From Planctomycetota bacterium (GTDB taxonomy: Bacteria > Planctomycetota > Phycisphaerae > Tepidisphaerales > Tepidisphaeraceae): 43,464 nucleotides of DNA. The stretch is from positions 1 to 43,464 of the forward strand of contig JAPLNB010000214.1 in NCBI GenBank assembly GCA_026693085.1. The letters are read 5' to 3'. Made by a program: the position numbers and the translations under genes. The notes under the pieces were generated by a model. It searched no databases and had not been told where the DNA came from. It was given only the letters and a program-made list of their open reading frames with translations. Shown piece by piece: positions 8,565 to 16,146 of the stretch (position 1 is the first letter of the stretch; every line of letters begins with the position of its first letter).

Positions 8565-8607
8565 AAGATAAACTGGTATCTTACTGACTCTTCCATGGGC
8601 CTGTCAA
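8565..8607 (-). promoter_or_regulatory. Glycosyltransferase promoter with overlapping palindrome
   Basis: On the minus strand TTGACA (8602-8607) and TAAGAT (8578-8583) are 18 bp apart. A perfect inverted repeat AAGATA-N6-TATCTT (8565-8582) covers the -10 and the predicted start, a typical repressor site. The resulting leader would be about 130 nt. The rest of 8442-8717 shows no other recognisable feature. Confidence 0.5.
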
Positions 8608-8717
8608 CAACCGGCAGCGGCGTATAAGCCAAATCACGATAAAGCGAGGATATTACAGGCAAAACCAATGCCTATCGGTTTAGCGGGCAGACACAGGAGC
8701 TGGCGCGCAAGAACAAC

Positions 8718-8745
8718 GGGGCCGAGCCGCAATACGGCTCGGTCC
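8718..8745 (-). terminator. Terminator at the end of the ribosomal cluster
   Basis: Thirty bp past the rplQ stop the minus strand has GGG-A-CCGAGCCG, a TATTG loop, then CGGCTCGG-C-CCC. That is an 8-bp perfect stem extended by three more pairs after a mismatch, followed by GTTGTTCTTG. The U-tract is short, but the stem is very stable and the position fits the end of the operon. Confidence 0.65.
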
Positions 8746-8774
8746 CGAGTCGATATCGCGGATGAGGCTGCGGA

Positions 8775-9365
8775 TTACTCTGCGGCCGGCTTGGCCTGGT
8801 CCTCAGGGGCGGTTTGGTGTGCCGCAGCGGTTGGCGGTTGGCCAGCGGGTTCGTCGGTTTTGCGCTTAAGCGCCTTGGCGGCAAACTGATGCTTGCGCTC
8901 GGCTCGCTTGCGGCGGAGGCCGGCGCTGCGCCGAGGCGTGCCCTTCGTGGGAGCAGATTCTTCCGTCAGAAGCTGCAACAGCACCAGACTCCCGCCATCG
9001 CCGATGCGATGGTCCGAGAGCTTGATGATCCGGGTATAGCCGCCGTTGCGCCCGACGAACTTCGGTGCAATCTCATTGAACAGCCGCTGCACCACAGTAC
9101 GCGTCGGGCCGTCTTCAATGAAGTCCTGGTTCTCATCGACCAGCCGCCGATCGTTGAGGATCGAGATGACATGTCGGCGGGCGTTCAGGGTGTTGGTCCG
9201 CGCGACGGTGATGAGCTTCTCCGCCATCGCGCGCACCTCCTTGGCCTTAGGCAGGGTCGTGCGGATCTTGCCGTGCTCAAAGAGGCTCTGCACGAGGCTC
9301 CGGCGTAGGGACTTGCGGTGTTCGGTATCACGGCTCAGTTGGCGGCCGCGTATCATGTGACGCAT
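8775..9365 (-). CDS. rplQ: Large ribosomal subunit protein bL17
   Basis: MRHMIRGRQLSRDTEHRKSL is the universal bL17 beginning, so the start is set at ATG 9365 (GAGGAG upstream) rather than an earlier in-frame codon. The core continues through IRTTLPKAKEVR, GGYTRIIKL and RIGDGGSLVLLQL. At 196 residues it is far longer than the roughly 127 of E. coli; the extra is a C-terminal basic then Ala/Pro/Gln-rich tail after TEESAPTKGTPRR. It is the last gene of the cluster and is followed by a stable terminator. It assembles into the 50S subunit near the tunnel exit. Confidence 0.97.
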   Translation of the reverse strand: MRHMIRGRQLSRDTEHRKSLRRSLVQSLFEHGKIRTTLPKAKEVRAMAEKLITVARTNTLNARRHVISILNDRRLVDENQDFIEDGPTRTVVQRLFNEIAPKFVGRNGGYTRIIKLSDHRIGDGGSLVLLQLLTEESAPTKGTPRRSAGLRRKRAERKHQFAAKALKRKTDEPAGQPPTAAAHQTAPEDQAKPAAE

Positions 9366-9380
9366 GGTCAACTCCTCAAA

Positions 9381-9417
9381 CGCGATTCGCGATTCCCATT
9401 GTACAACGAGTGAATCG
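9381..9417. repeat. Short heptad repeat in the rpoA-rplQ gap
   Basis: CGCGATT is tandemly duplicated (9381-9394, 7-bp period). A downstream GAATCG (9412-9417) is complementary to CGATTC in the array. It is the weakest member of the gap-repeat series seen across the cluster. Confidence 0.5.
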
Positions 9418-9488
9418 ACGACCGCAATCAAACTTCGCCGCAGCCCCTTAACGGCCGCGAGGCAGATAATCTACGACCCAAGCCGACG

Positions 9489-10577
9489 TTACACTTCCCG
9501 GGCAGTTTCCGCAGGACCCGTTGAGGCGGGTTCGGCCCCGCCGGGCGCCGGAGCGGCAGCAGCGGGCAAAATGGCCAGGCTGTCCACGTCCATACCCAGG
9601 CTCAGGCCCAGATCGGCCAGCTTTCGCTTCACTTCGCGAAGGCTGGTCTTGCCGAAGCTTCGCACTTTCAACAGATCCGCGTCGGTCTTCTTCACCAGGT
9701 CGCGAACCGTCTGAATCTTGGCCGACTCCAGGCAGTTGTTGGCCCGAACGGACAGATCCAGGTCCTGGATCGGCATGTTGAGCTTGGACTGAAGCTCCGG
9801 ATCGATCAGGGGAGCATTGGCCTCACGGATGGCGGCCAGCGCTTCTTCACTGACGGTTTCGGAGCCCAATTCGAAGTACTGCACAAACGGGTTGAGATGC
9901 TTGCGCAGGATTTTGGCGGCCTCGACCAATGCCATTTCCGGGGTAATCGTGCCATTGGTCCAGATTTCGAGAATCAGCCGGTCGTAGTCGGTCTTCTGAC
10001 CGACACGCGCATCTTCGGTGGCATAGCGAACGCGGGTGACCGGGGAGTAAATGCTGTCAACAGAGATCAGGCCGATCTCCTGCTCCTCCGCATCGGTTTC
10101 ATGTTCGCTGGCAGGCACATAGCCACGACCCTTGTCGACGGTCATGACAATCTCGACGCTCACGTCTTCAGTGAGCGTGGCGACGACCAGGTCTTTGTTG
10201 ACCACCGTAATGGCGGGGTCGGCATCGATCATGCCAGCGGTAGCGGGACCCGCTTTCTTGGAGACGAGGCGCATCTCTCTGGGTTCGTCGGCGTCGAGCT
10301 TCACGATCAGGCTCTTGATATTGAGGATGATGTCGGTGACATCCTCGGTAACTCCGGTAAGGCTGGAGAATTCGTGCTCGGCGCCTTTAATCTTGACATT
10401 GGTAACGGCGGCACCCTCGAGCGAGGAGAGCAGGATTCGCCGCAGACTGTTGCCGACAGTCGTTCCGAAGCCGCGTTCGAAGGGCTCAGCGGTGAACTTG
10501 CCGTACATGTCAGTCGAGGCGTGCTCGTCACGAACAACGCGCGACGGCAACTCCAAACCGCGCCAGCGAACTCTCAT
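9489..10577 (-). CDS. rpoA: RNA polymerase alpha subunit
   Basis: This is a 362-residue alpha subunit. The N-terminal dimerisation domain shows PFERGFGTTVGNSLRRILLSS and the assembly motifs. The C-terminal domain has LDLSVRANNCLESAKIQT and LLKVRSFGKTSLREVKRKL, the helices that bind UP-element DNA and activators. A final 25-30 residues rich in Ala/Pro/Glu extend beyond the usual end. It lies between rpsK and rplQ, the normal alpha-operon position, except that rpsD is absent. The ATG at 10577 follows an AAGGAG in the leader. It acts as the scaffold for RNA polymerase assembly. Confidence 0.98.
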   Translation of the reverse strand: MRVRWRGLELPSRVVRDEHASTDMYGKFTAEPFERGFGTTVGNSLRRILLSSLEGAAVTNVKIKGAEHEFSSLTGVTEDVTDIILNIKSLIVKLDADEPREMRLVSKKAGPATAGMIDADPAITVVNKDLVVATLTEDVSVEIVMTVDKGRGYVPASEHETDAEEQEIGLISVDSIYSPVTRVRYATEDARVGQKTDYDRLILEIWTNGTITPEMALVEAAKILRKHLNPFVQYFELGSETVSEEALAAIREANAPLIDPELQSKLNMPIQDLDLSVRANNCLESAKIQTVRDLVKKTDADLLKVRSFGKTSLREVKRKLADLGLSLGMDVDSLAILPAAAAPAPGGAEPASTGPAETAREV

Positions 10578-10683
10578 GGGTATTCTCCTTGTGTTCCTGA
10601 GCGAATTGCGGACGATTACCGCCCCAACCGGTAGGGGCCATCTGTCCTCCGCCTCGTCGCGTCAGCATCAATCAATCGTCAGG

Positions 10684-10738
10684 TCCAGTTTTCGGTTGCC
10701 AGCACAGCCATCACTGGCAACTGGCACCTGATAACGGG
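10684..10738. repeat. Heptad repeat hairpin, rpsK-rpoA gap
   Basis: The plus strand reads CAGTTTT CGGTTGC CAG, then CTGGCAA CTGGCAC CTG, with a 7-bp period. GTTGCCAG (10695-10702) pairs perfectly with CTGGCAAC (10714-10721), giving an 8-bp stem with an 11-nt loop. The gap is about 170 bp and holds no gene. Confidence 0.75.
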
Positions 10739-10749
10739 CAAACCTATGC

Positions 10750-11205
10750 TTACACTCTACGTTTTTTCGGCGGCCTGCAGCCGTTGTGGGGCAGAGGCGT
10801 CACGTCCTCGATGCCGGTAACCCTGATGCCCGCATGCTGCAGTTGGATGATTGCCTGTTCGCGGCCGGCGCCAGGCCCTTTCACCTTGACTTCGACCTCG
10901 ACAACACCGTGCTTGCGAGCGGCAGCAGCAGCGGCTTCGGCAGCGCGACCGGCGGCAAACGGGGTGCTCTTGCGCGCGCCCTTGAAGCCGGCGGTCCCGG
11001 CCGATGCCCATGCCAACGTCTCGCCGTTCATATCCGTTATGGTCACCATCGTGTTGTTGAAGGTGGCCTTGATGTGAGCGATCGCGCGGGTAATACCCTT
11101 GCGGAGTTTCTTCTTGCCTCCGCCGCCGGTCTTCGCGCCGCCTGCGGGTTTCGCGGGCACTGCGGCTGCCGGTGTTGTGGGTGTTTGTGGTGCTGTTTCA
11201 GCCAT
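10750..11205 (-). CDS. rpsK: Small ribosomal subunit protein uS11
   Basis: The core is clear: [20 protein letters not shown], then [21 protein letters not shown], then [12 protein letters not shown] and the C-terminal [18 protein letters not shown]. The protein is 151 residues against about 129 in E. coli. The extra is an N-terminal Ala/Pro/Thr leader followed by [16 protein letters not shown], a flexible basic segment. It belongs to the 30S platform near the mRNA exit. rpsM lies upstream and rpoA downstream; rpsD, usually next, is missing from this locus. Confidence 0.97.
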   Translation of the reverse strand: MAETAPQTPTTPAAAVPAKPAGGAKTGGGGKKKLRKGITRAIAHIKATFNNTMVTITDMNGETLAWASAGTAGFKGARKSTPFAAGRAAEAAAAAARKHGVVEVEVKVKGPGAGREQAIIQLQHAGIRVTGIEDVTPLPHNGCRPPKKRRV

Positions 11206-11259
11206 TTTTCTCTCACTTGGTGCAGATCAACCGGTCAAGCGGCCGTCCCTGCACTGTTA

Positions 11260-11348
11260 ACAGTTGCCAGTTCTTAGTTGTCAGTTGTCAGTTGCCAGTG
11301 AGATTGGCAGCCGCCTTGACTGGCAACTGACAACTGGCAACTGTCAAC
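11260..11348. repeat. Heptad repeat hairpin, rpsM-rpsK gap (longest stem)
   Basis: The left array is CAGTTGC CAGTTCT TAGTTGT CAGTTGT CAGTTGC CAGT (11261-11299). The right array is ACTGGCA ACTGACA ACTGGCA ACTGTCA (from 11319). Bases 11283-11299 pair perfectly with 11319-11335 (17 bp), and the stem extends to about 24 bp with two wobbles. The loop is 19 nt. Confidence 0.85.
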
Positions 11349-11354
11349 TACGCA

Positions 11355-11741
11355 CTACTTGCCGAGTTCCTTTACGCCCTTCTTGCCGGCGACGGTCTTG
11401 CGCGGGCCCTTGCGGGTACGCGCATTGGATCGCGTCCGCTGGCCGCGTGTCGGCAGGCTGCGGCGGTGGCGGGCACCGCGATAGCTGCCGATGTCGCGCA
11501 GTCGCGCAATGTTCTGCTGGATCGATCGCCGCAACGCACCTTCGACCAGATAGCTCCGGTCGATGATGCCTGCGATCTTCGCCAGCTCTTCTTCGCTCAG
11601 ATCCTTCGCTCGGCGCTGAATGTCGATGCCGAGTTCCTTCAGGATCACCTTGCTGTTGGTCCGGCCGATCCCGTAAATGTAGGACAAGCTCACCCAAATG
11701 GGCTTGTCGTTCGGAATGTCCACGCCTACAACACGAGGCAT
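11355..11741 (-). CDS. rpsM: Small ribosomal subunit protein uS13
   Basis: [20 protein letters not shown] followed by [19 protein letters not shown] is a normal uS13 beginning, so the start is placed at ATG 11741. Longer frames reaching 11834 only translate the intergenic heptad repeat (giving motifs such as NNWQLTG) and are rejected. The C-terminus has the conserved basic tail [20 protein letters not shown]. The length is 128 residues, close to the usual 118-125. It sits in the 30S head and contacts the 50S subunit. Confidence 0.97.
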   Translation of the reverse strand: MPRVVGVDIPNDKPIWVSLSYIYGIGRTNSKVILKELGIDIQRRAKDLSEEELAKIAGIIDRSYLVEGALRRSIQQNIARLRDIGSYRGARHRRSLPTRGQRTRSNARTRKGPRKTVAGKKGVKELGK

Positions 11742-11748
11742 ATTGGCT

Positions 11749-11836
11749 CCAGTCAGTTGCCAGTTGTTGGTTGCCATCTGCCAGTAATCCCACGCCGGTT
11801 GCTTGGCTGGCAACTGGCAACTGGTAACTGGCAACT
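11749..11836. repeat. Heptad repeat hairpin, rpmJ-rpsM gap
   Basis: The left array is CAGTTGC CAGTTGT TGGTTGC CATCTGC CAGT. The right array is CTGGCAA CTGGCAA CTGGTAA CTGGCAA CT. Both have a strict 7-bp period and are largely complementary, with a spacer of about 20 nt. The theme matches the rpsM-rpsK gap. Confidence 0.8.
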
Positions 11837-11841
11837 CTTCA

Positions 11842-11955
11842 TTATCTCTGCCGCTGCTTGTGCTTAACGTTGGTGCAAATCACCCTCACGGTCCCTTTTC
11901 GGCGGACGATCTTGCAGTTCTCGCAGATACGTTTGACGCTGGTTCGCACTTTCAT
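11842..11955 (-). CDS. rpmJ: Large ribosomal subunit protein bL36
   Basis: This 37-codon gene reads [17 protein letters not shown] and then [20 protein letters not shown]. The zinc-ribbon ligands are C-x2-C, then C and H (Cys14-x2-Cys17 at ICENC, then Cys and His in ICTNVKH), so this is the zinc-binding form. It starts at ATG 11955, reaches TAA at 11842, and ends within a few bp of the repeat arm. It lies between map and rpsM, the usual place; infA, often next to it, is absent. It binds 23S rRNA near the factor-binding site. Confidence 0.95.
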   Translation of the reverse strand: MKVRTSVKRICENCKIVRRKGTVRVICTNVKHKQRQR

Positions 11956-11961
11956 AGCTGT

Positions 11962-11989
11962 ATCACCTTGTCCGCATCACCTTGTCCGC
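11962..11989. repeat. 14-bp tandem duplication in the rpmJ leader
   Basis: ATCACCTTGTCCGC is repeated exactly twice in tandem immediately upstream of rpmJ, within the map-rpmJ gap. The 14-bp unit is twice the 7-bp period of the other gap repeats. No complementary arm is visible. Confidence 0.7.
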
Positions 11990-12070
11990 CACGCGGTTCG
12001 GTGAAAAGGGTAATAACTTTAACACCAAAGCCGCATTTGCTCAAGTCCAATTGCAGGTCACCAACGTTAT

Positions 12071-12865
12071 CTACACGATGGTTGAGTCCCGGCCATCGGT
12101 CAGGACTTCCACGCCATCGTCGGTCACCGCAATTGTATGCTCAAAATGTGCCGCCGCCAACCGATCCTGGGTCACAACCGTCCAGTGATCGTCAAGCAGC
12201 ACCACATCGCGTTTTCCCATGACGACCATGGGCTCGACCGCAATGGTAGTGCCGGTCTTGAGCTTGAAGTCGCCGCGAAGCTGCTCAGGCGTCACAAAGT
12301 TGGGAACCTTGGGTTCCTCGTGCATCGTTCGCCCGACGCCGTGGCCGACGAACTCGCGGACCACGCTAAAGCCATTCTTCTCAACATTCCACTGCATCAG
12401 GCGGGCGATATCCGACCATTTTCGGCCCGGCTTGATGTTCGCAATCGCCAGTTGCAGCGTATCGCACGTCACGTCCAAAAGCTTCTGCGCCCTGGCATTG
12501 ATTTTGCCGATCGGCACCGTCGTGGCCGTGTCGGCACAATAGCCGTTCAACTGCAAGGCCAAGTCGATCTTAACGACATCGCCTTCCTTGAGTACGCGGG
12601 GCCCGGGGATGCCGTGAACGACTTCTTCATTGATGCTGATGCACGTGTAGCCAGGAAAGCCTTCGCCCGGCTTGTACGTGGGGAAGTTTTTGGACGGCGA
12701 AGTAGCGCCTGCCTTTTCCAACTCCACGCGTGCAAGCTCATCTAATTCAGCCGTCGTTATCCCGACCACGGCGGCCAAACGCATCTTCTGCAGAATATCG
12801 TGCGCAATCCGCCCGGCCTTGCGCATCATTTCAACTTCGCGGCGGGATTTAAGCACGATCGGCAT
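12071..12865 (-). CDS. map: Methionine aminopeptidase type I
   Basis: This 264-residue enzyme removes the initiator methionine from nascent proteins. The five metal ligands are in context: VVKIDLALQLNGYCADTATT (two Asp), EFVGHGVGRTMHEEPKVP (His), GTTIAVEPMV (Glu) and DDHWTVVTQDRLAAAHFEHT (Glu in the type I pattern near the end; here the expected ...AQFEHT reads AAHFEHT). VHGIPGPRVL carries the conserved substrate-site His. There is no N-terminal zinc-finger extension. The position after secY is normal, but adk, usually between them, is missing. Confidence 0.96.
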   Translation of the reverse strand: MPIVLKSRREVEMMRKAGRIAHDILQKMRLAAVVGITTAELDELARVELEKAGATSPSKNFPTYKPGEGFPGYTCISINEEVVHGIPGPRVLKEGDVVKIDLALQLNGYCADTATTVPIGKINARAQKLLDVTCDTLQLAIANIKPGRKWSDIARLMQWNVEKNGFSVVREFVGHGVGRTMHEEPKVPNFVTPEQLRGDFKLKTGTTIAVEPMVVMGKRDVVLLDDHWTVVTQDRLAAAHFEHTIAVTDDGVEVLTDGRDSTIV

Positions 12866-12872
12866 AGGTCAT

Positions 12873-12960
12873 TTTAGATTTCTGATTCTCGATTCTCGAC
12901 TTCACATTTTCACAGACTCACTCGGCAATGGACTCACATCGAGAATCGCAAATCAAAAAT
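12873..12960. repeat. Heptad repeat hairpin, secY-map gap
   Basis: The left array reads TAGATTT CTGATTC TCGATTC TCGACTT; the right reads TCGAGAA TCGCAAA TCAAAAA. GATTCTCGA (12891-12899) pairs perfectly with TCGAGAATC (12939-12947). The sequence theme is unrelated to the CAGTTGC type, but the period and layout are the same. Confidence 0.75.
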
Positions 12961-12963
12961 GCG

Positions 12964-14370
12964 CTAGTACTGTCGTCCCTTAATCCGTTTACCCTTTCCT
13001 CCAGGCCCGCTCAGGAAGCCGCCGTAGTTACGCATGAGCAAGTTCGCCTCGATCCGCTGAATCATGTCCAATGCTACGCTCACCACAATCAAAAGGCCCG
13101 TACCACCCAGGAACTGGGCAACGAGGTACGGAATATGCATTTGGGTGCTGATCGCCGTGGGAACGACCGCGATGATGCAGAGGAACGCGCCACCCACATA
13201 GGTGATGCGCATCATCACCTTTTCCAGGTAATCCGCAGTTCGCTTGCCGGGACGCAGGCCCGGGATGAAGCTGCCGTAATCTCGCAGTTGGTTGGCCATC
13301 TCCTTGGGCTGGAACTGGACTGTGGTCCAGAAGTACGAGAAGAAGTAGATCAGAGCCAGCTCAAGCAGCACGTAGAGAAACTTGCCATAGCCGAACTCGG
13401 CATTCAGGAAGTTAAAAAATTGGGAGAACCAACCTCTGCCCCCGCCGGAGAACCCCGCGATCCATCCCAGAAAGACGCCGGGGAAGAGCATCAGGGACTG
13501 GGCAAAGATGATCGGCATGACACCGCCATGGTTGACGCGGAGAGGCAGGTACTGGCGCTGGCCGCCATAGACGCGGCGCCCGCGGGTGTGCTTGGCCTGC
13601 TGAATCGGGATACGTCGCTGGGCCTGGGTGATCAGAATCGAGCCGCCGACAATGAAGACGAACGATACGATCAGGAAGACGATCTTGCCGAGAGTGATGT
13701 CTTTGCCGGTGTTCTCGCCGCCGAGGTTGAAATCGGTTTGCTGCGCGAGCGTTGTCACGGCTGCGGGAATGCGGGCAATAATGCCGGCCATGATGATAAG
13801 GCTGATGCCGTTGCCGAGGCCATATTCATCAATCTGCTCGCCCAGCCACATCAGGAAGATGCAGCCTGCCGTCAGGGCGGACAGACCCATGATCCAGAAG
13901 GTGGCGGTGTACCTGTAATCCCGCATAACAAGGTTCGCGCCTTCGCCCTGCATGTAGGTCAGCCAGATGATGGATTGGACCAGGCATAGCGGGATCGTGG
14001 CGTAGCGGGTCCATTCCTGGATCTTCTTTCGGCCGGTTTCGCCTTCCTTCTGGAGCTTTTCGAGCGCGGGGACGACCGTGGTCAGGAGCTGGAAAATAAT
14101 CGATGCCGAGATGTAGGGCATGATCCCCAGGCCGAAGATTGTGCTCTGGCTCAAATCGCCGCCAGAGAACAGGGCCACGTACTGGCTGAGCCGCCCAGCG
14201 GGACTATCGTCATCCTGAGTCCGCTGGCTTAGTTCCGCGAATTTCGTCTGGTCCACGCCCGGCAGCGGGACATGATAGCCGATGCGGTAAATGGCCAGCA
14301 TGAACAGGGTGAAGAGCACCTTGTTCCGCAGCTCCGGGATCCGGAAGATATTGATGAGCGTTTTAAACAT
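12964..14370 (-). CDS. secY: Protein translocase subunit SecY
   Basis: This is a 468-residue, ten-helix translocon core. The beginning MFKTLINIFRIPELRNKVLF and helix 1 (TLFMLAIYRIGYHVPLPG) are typical. The plug region follows (FSGGDLSQSTIFGLGIMPYI), then GQRQYLPLRVNHGGVMPIIF in the C5 to helix 7 region and GLRPGKRTADYLEKVMMRI in the long cytosolic loop that binds ribosomes and SecA. The C-terminus RIEANLLMRNYGGFL is conserved. A roughly 40-residue segment after helix 1 (TKFAELSQRTQDDDSPAGRL) is normal for longer bacterial SecY. It follows rplO directly, as in other spc operons. Confidence 0.98.
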   Translation of the reverse strand: MFKTLINIFRIPELRNKVLFTLFMLAIYRIGYHVPLPGVDQTKFAELSQRTQDDDSPAGRLSQYVALFSGGDLSQSTIFGLGIMPYISASIIFQLLTTVVPALEKLQKEGETGRKKIQEWTRYATIPLCLVQSIIWLTYMQGEGANLVMRDYRYTATFWIMGLSALTAGCIFLMWLGEQIDEYGLGNGISLIIMAGIIARIPAAVTTLAQQTDFNLGGENTGKDITLGKIVFLIVSFVFIVGGSILITQAQRRIPIQQAKHTRGRRVYGGQRQYLPLRVNHGGVMPIIFAQSLMLFPGVFLGWIAGFSGGGRGWFSQFFNFLNAEFGYGKFLYVLLELALIYFFSYFWTTVQFQPKEMANQLRDYGSFIPGLRPGKRTADYLEKVMMRITYVGGAFLCIIAVVPTAISTQMHIPYLVAQFLGGTGLLIVVSVALDMIQRIEANLLMRNYGGFLSGPGGKGKRIKGRQY

Positions 14371-14435
14371 TTCTCTTCCTATCGCCGCTGATCTCGTCGC
14401 TCATTCCTTGGTCAAACACGACAAACTGCACACGG

Positions 14436-15038
14436 TCACTCGGGCTTCGGTTCGGCGGGTATCTCGGCCTTGGTTTCGGGGACCGCGGGCGCTTCGGTGG
14501 GGACTTTGGGGGCTTTTTCCTTCTTGGCGACGACCGGATCGCGCTTGACGAAGACTTTCTTGGGCTTGGGGAACTCGAACGGCTCGGCCTTGAGGTTCTG
14601 GGCGGCACCGCCGATGGCGACGATCTTCTGGTGAGCCGACTTGCTGTACCAGCCGGCCAGGACGGTCAGCTTCTTCGTCAGAGCGCCGTCGCCGAGGATC
14701 TTTACGCCAAGTTTCGTGTCCGGGATCAGCTTGGCCTTCTGCAGTGCACTGGCATCCACGGTTGTGCCGTCCTGGAATTGCTCAAGGCTGCTGATGTTGA
14801 CGATGTACCAGTTGGTTTCGAAGTTATTGTTGCTGAAGCCGCGGGCGGGCAGCCGGCGATGCAGCGGCGTCTGGCCGCCTTCGTGGCCGGTCTTCCAGTG
14901 CGGGCCACCTTGCCGGGCGCCCGCGCCCTTGGTGCCGCGGCCGCTGGTCTTGCCGTGGCCGCTGGATTCGCCACGGCCCTTGCGAAGGCCTCTTTTGTAG
15001 CGGGGCACCTGCGCCGTGATTTCGTGGGTCATGCTCAT
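14436..15038 (-). CDS. rplO: Large ribosomal subunit protein uL15
   Basis: The Gly/Arg-rich loop GRGESSGHGKTSGRGTKGAG and the motif HEGGQTPLHRRLPARGF identify uL15, which threads into domain II of 23S rRNA. The start is ATG 15038, the next ATG being 15032; upstream frames run into the rpsE region. At 200 residues it is about 55 longer than E. coli L15. The addition is a C-terminal tail of alternating Lys/Pro/Glu (KKVFVKRDPVVAKKEKAPKV, then EAPAVPETKAEIPAEPKPE). rpmD, which normally precedes it, is absent; only an 80-bp gap is found there. Confidence 0.95.
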   Translation of the reverse strand: MSMTHEITAQVPRYKRGLRKGRGESSGHGKTSGRGTKGAGARQGGPHWKTGHEGGQTPLHRRLPARGFSNNNFETNWYIVNISSLEQFQDGTTVDASALQKAKLIPDTKLGVKILGDGALTKKLTVLAGWYSKSAHQKIVAIGGAAQNLKAEPFEFPKPKKVFVKRDPVVAKKEKAPKVPTEAPAVPETKAEIPAEPKPE

Positions 15039-15118
15039 GGTCAGTCCTACCGAATCAGCTTGCGGTTGAATCAAAGGGGCTTGTCGCCCGTGAAACAACG
15101 CGTTGTTACCTTCGTACG

Positions 15119-15718
15119 TTACACGATCTCGCCGGCGCCAGCGGGCAGCGCCACGCCGCGAATTCGCTCGACCTGCTCCTTGGACTGAAGCTGCCGCAGA
15201 GCCGCGATCGTCGCCTTCACAAGGTTCTTCGGGCTCGTCGAGCCATACGCCTTGGAAAGCACATCCGTGATGCCCGCCAGTTCCAGGCACGGGCGCACGC
15301 TCTTGCCGGCGGTGACGCCGGTGCCAGGCCTCGCCGGAACGAGCACGACCGTGCTCGCACCTGCGGTGCCCTTGACAACGTGCGGGATGGTCGAGCCCTT
15401 GAGGTTCACCTTGAACATGGTCTTGCGGGCATCCTTGGTGGCCTTTTCGACCGACGGGGGCACTTCGTTCGCCTTGCCATACCCAATGCCGATGCTTCCC
15501 TTGCGGTCGCCAGCAACCACGAGCGCGCCGAAGCTGAAGGTTCGGCCACCCTTGACCACTTTGGCGCAGCGATAGATGCGCACCACGGACGACTCGATGC
15601 CGCCGGTGTCCTCATCACCGCCGCGGCGATCACGGTCGCGGCCACCGCCGGGCCGCTGTCCGCCCGAACGCTGTCCGCCCGGGCGCTGTCCGCCCGGGCG
15701 CTGTCCGCCCGCACTCAC
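15119..15718 (-). CDS. rpsE: Small ribosomal subunit protein uS5 with PGGQR-repeat N-terminus
   Basis: The core is canonical: VVRIYRCAKVVKGGRTFSFG, then GYGKANEVPPSVEKAT, then VPARPGTGVTAGKSVRPCLE. The start is a GTG at 15718 that begins the base after the rplR TAA. The N-terminus is unusual: four near-identical GGQRPG-type repeats followed by GGGRDRDRRGGDEDTGG, resembling an RG-rich RNA-binding tail. It is encoded by 15-bp tandem DNA repeats (about 15650-15716). A later GTG would remove the tail, but the frame stays open and the tail reads as low-complexity protein. uS5 lines the mRNA entry channel. Confidence 0.94.
   Translation of the reverse strand: MSAGGQRPGGQRPGGQRSGGQRPGGGRDRDRRGGDEDTGGIESSVVRIYRCAKVVKGGRTFSFGALVVAGDRKGSIGIGYGKANEVPPSVEKATKDARKTMFKVNLKGSTIPHVVKGTAGASTVVLVPARPGTGVTAGKSVRPCLELAGITDVLSKAYGSTSPKNLVKATIAALRQLQSKEQVERIRGVALPAGAGEIV
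15650..15716 (-). repeat. 15-bp coding tandem repeats at the 5' end of rpsE
   Basis: A GGCGGACAGCGCCCG unit occurs about four times with few changes, encoding Gly-Gly-Gln-Arg-Pro/Ser. Such repeats expand and contract easily, so the tail length may vary among strains. Confidence 0.8.
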
Positions 15719-16090
15719 TTAGAACTTGAGTCCTGCTTTGCGTGCCGCATCGGCCAGCGCCTTGACGCGCCCATGATACATCCGCCCGCCGCGATCGAAT
15801 GCGACAGCGACGATGCCTGCCGCCTTCGCCCGTTGGGCGATCGCGGTGCCAACGACGACGGCCGCCTTCAGATTCGCGCCCGTCTTCAGTTCGCCGCGCA
15901 CCTGCGTGCTCGTGCTCGCCGCCGCAACCAGCGTCTTCCCAGTCATATCATCAATGACCTGGGCATAGATGTGCTTGCTGCTGCGATACACCGAAAGCCT
16001 CGGACGTTCCACCGTGCCGAAAACGTTCTTGCGCACGTGGGTTCGGCGGCGATCCAGACGCTTCTGTTTGAGTTTGTTTTTGTCTGCCAT
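15719..16090 (-). CDS. rplR: Large ribosomal subunit protein uL18
   Basis: This 123-residue protein begins [20 protein letters not shown] and contains [40 protein letters not shown] and the C-terminal [16 protein letters not shown], all standard for uL18. It binds 5S rRNA in the central protuberance together with uL5. Its stop codon abuts the rpsE GTG, so translation of the two is probably coupled. The gap to rplF upstream contains a hairpin (16096-16138). Confidence 0.97.
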   Translation of the reverse strand: MADKNKLKQKRLDRRRTHVRKNVFGTVERPRLSVYRSSKHIYAQVIDDMTGKTLVAAASTSTQVRGELKTGANLKAAVVVGTAIAQRAKAAGIVAVAFDRGGRMYHGRVKALADAARKAGLKF

Positions 16091-16095
16091 CGTTC

Positions 16096-16138
16096 ATCAA
16101 CTCCAGGGGTGTCGGGTTCGTTCGAGGCCCCAGTTGAT
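16096..16138. repeat. Hairpin in the rplF-rplR gap
   Basis: ATCAACT-cca-GGGG pairs with CCCC-AGTTGAT across a roughly 18-nt loop. There is no heptad periodicity, so this is an ordinary hairpin, but it occupies the same kind of position as the heptad hairpins. Confidence 0.6.
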
Positions 16139-16146
16139 CATTTCCA

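Noticed and set aside
8442-8571. c-di-GMP riboswitch in the glycosyltransferase leader
   Set aside because: The conserved CACGCACAGGGCAAACC and GACGCAAAGC blocks of GEMM are not present.
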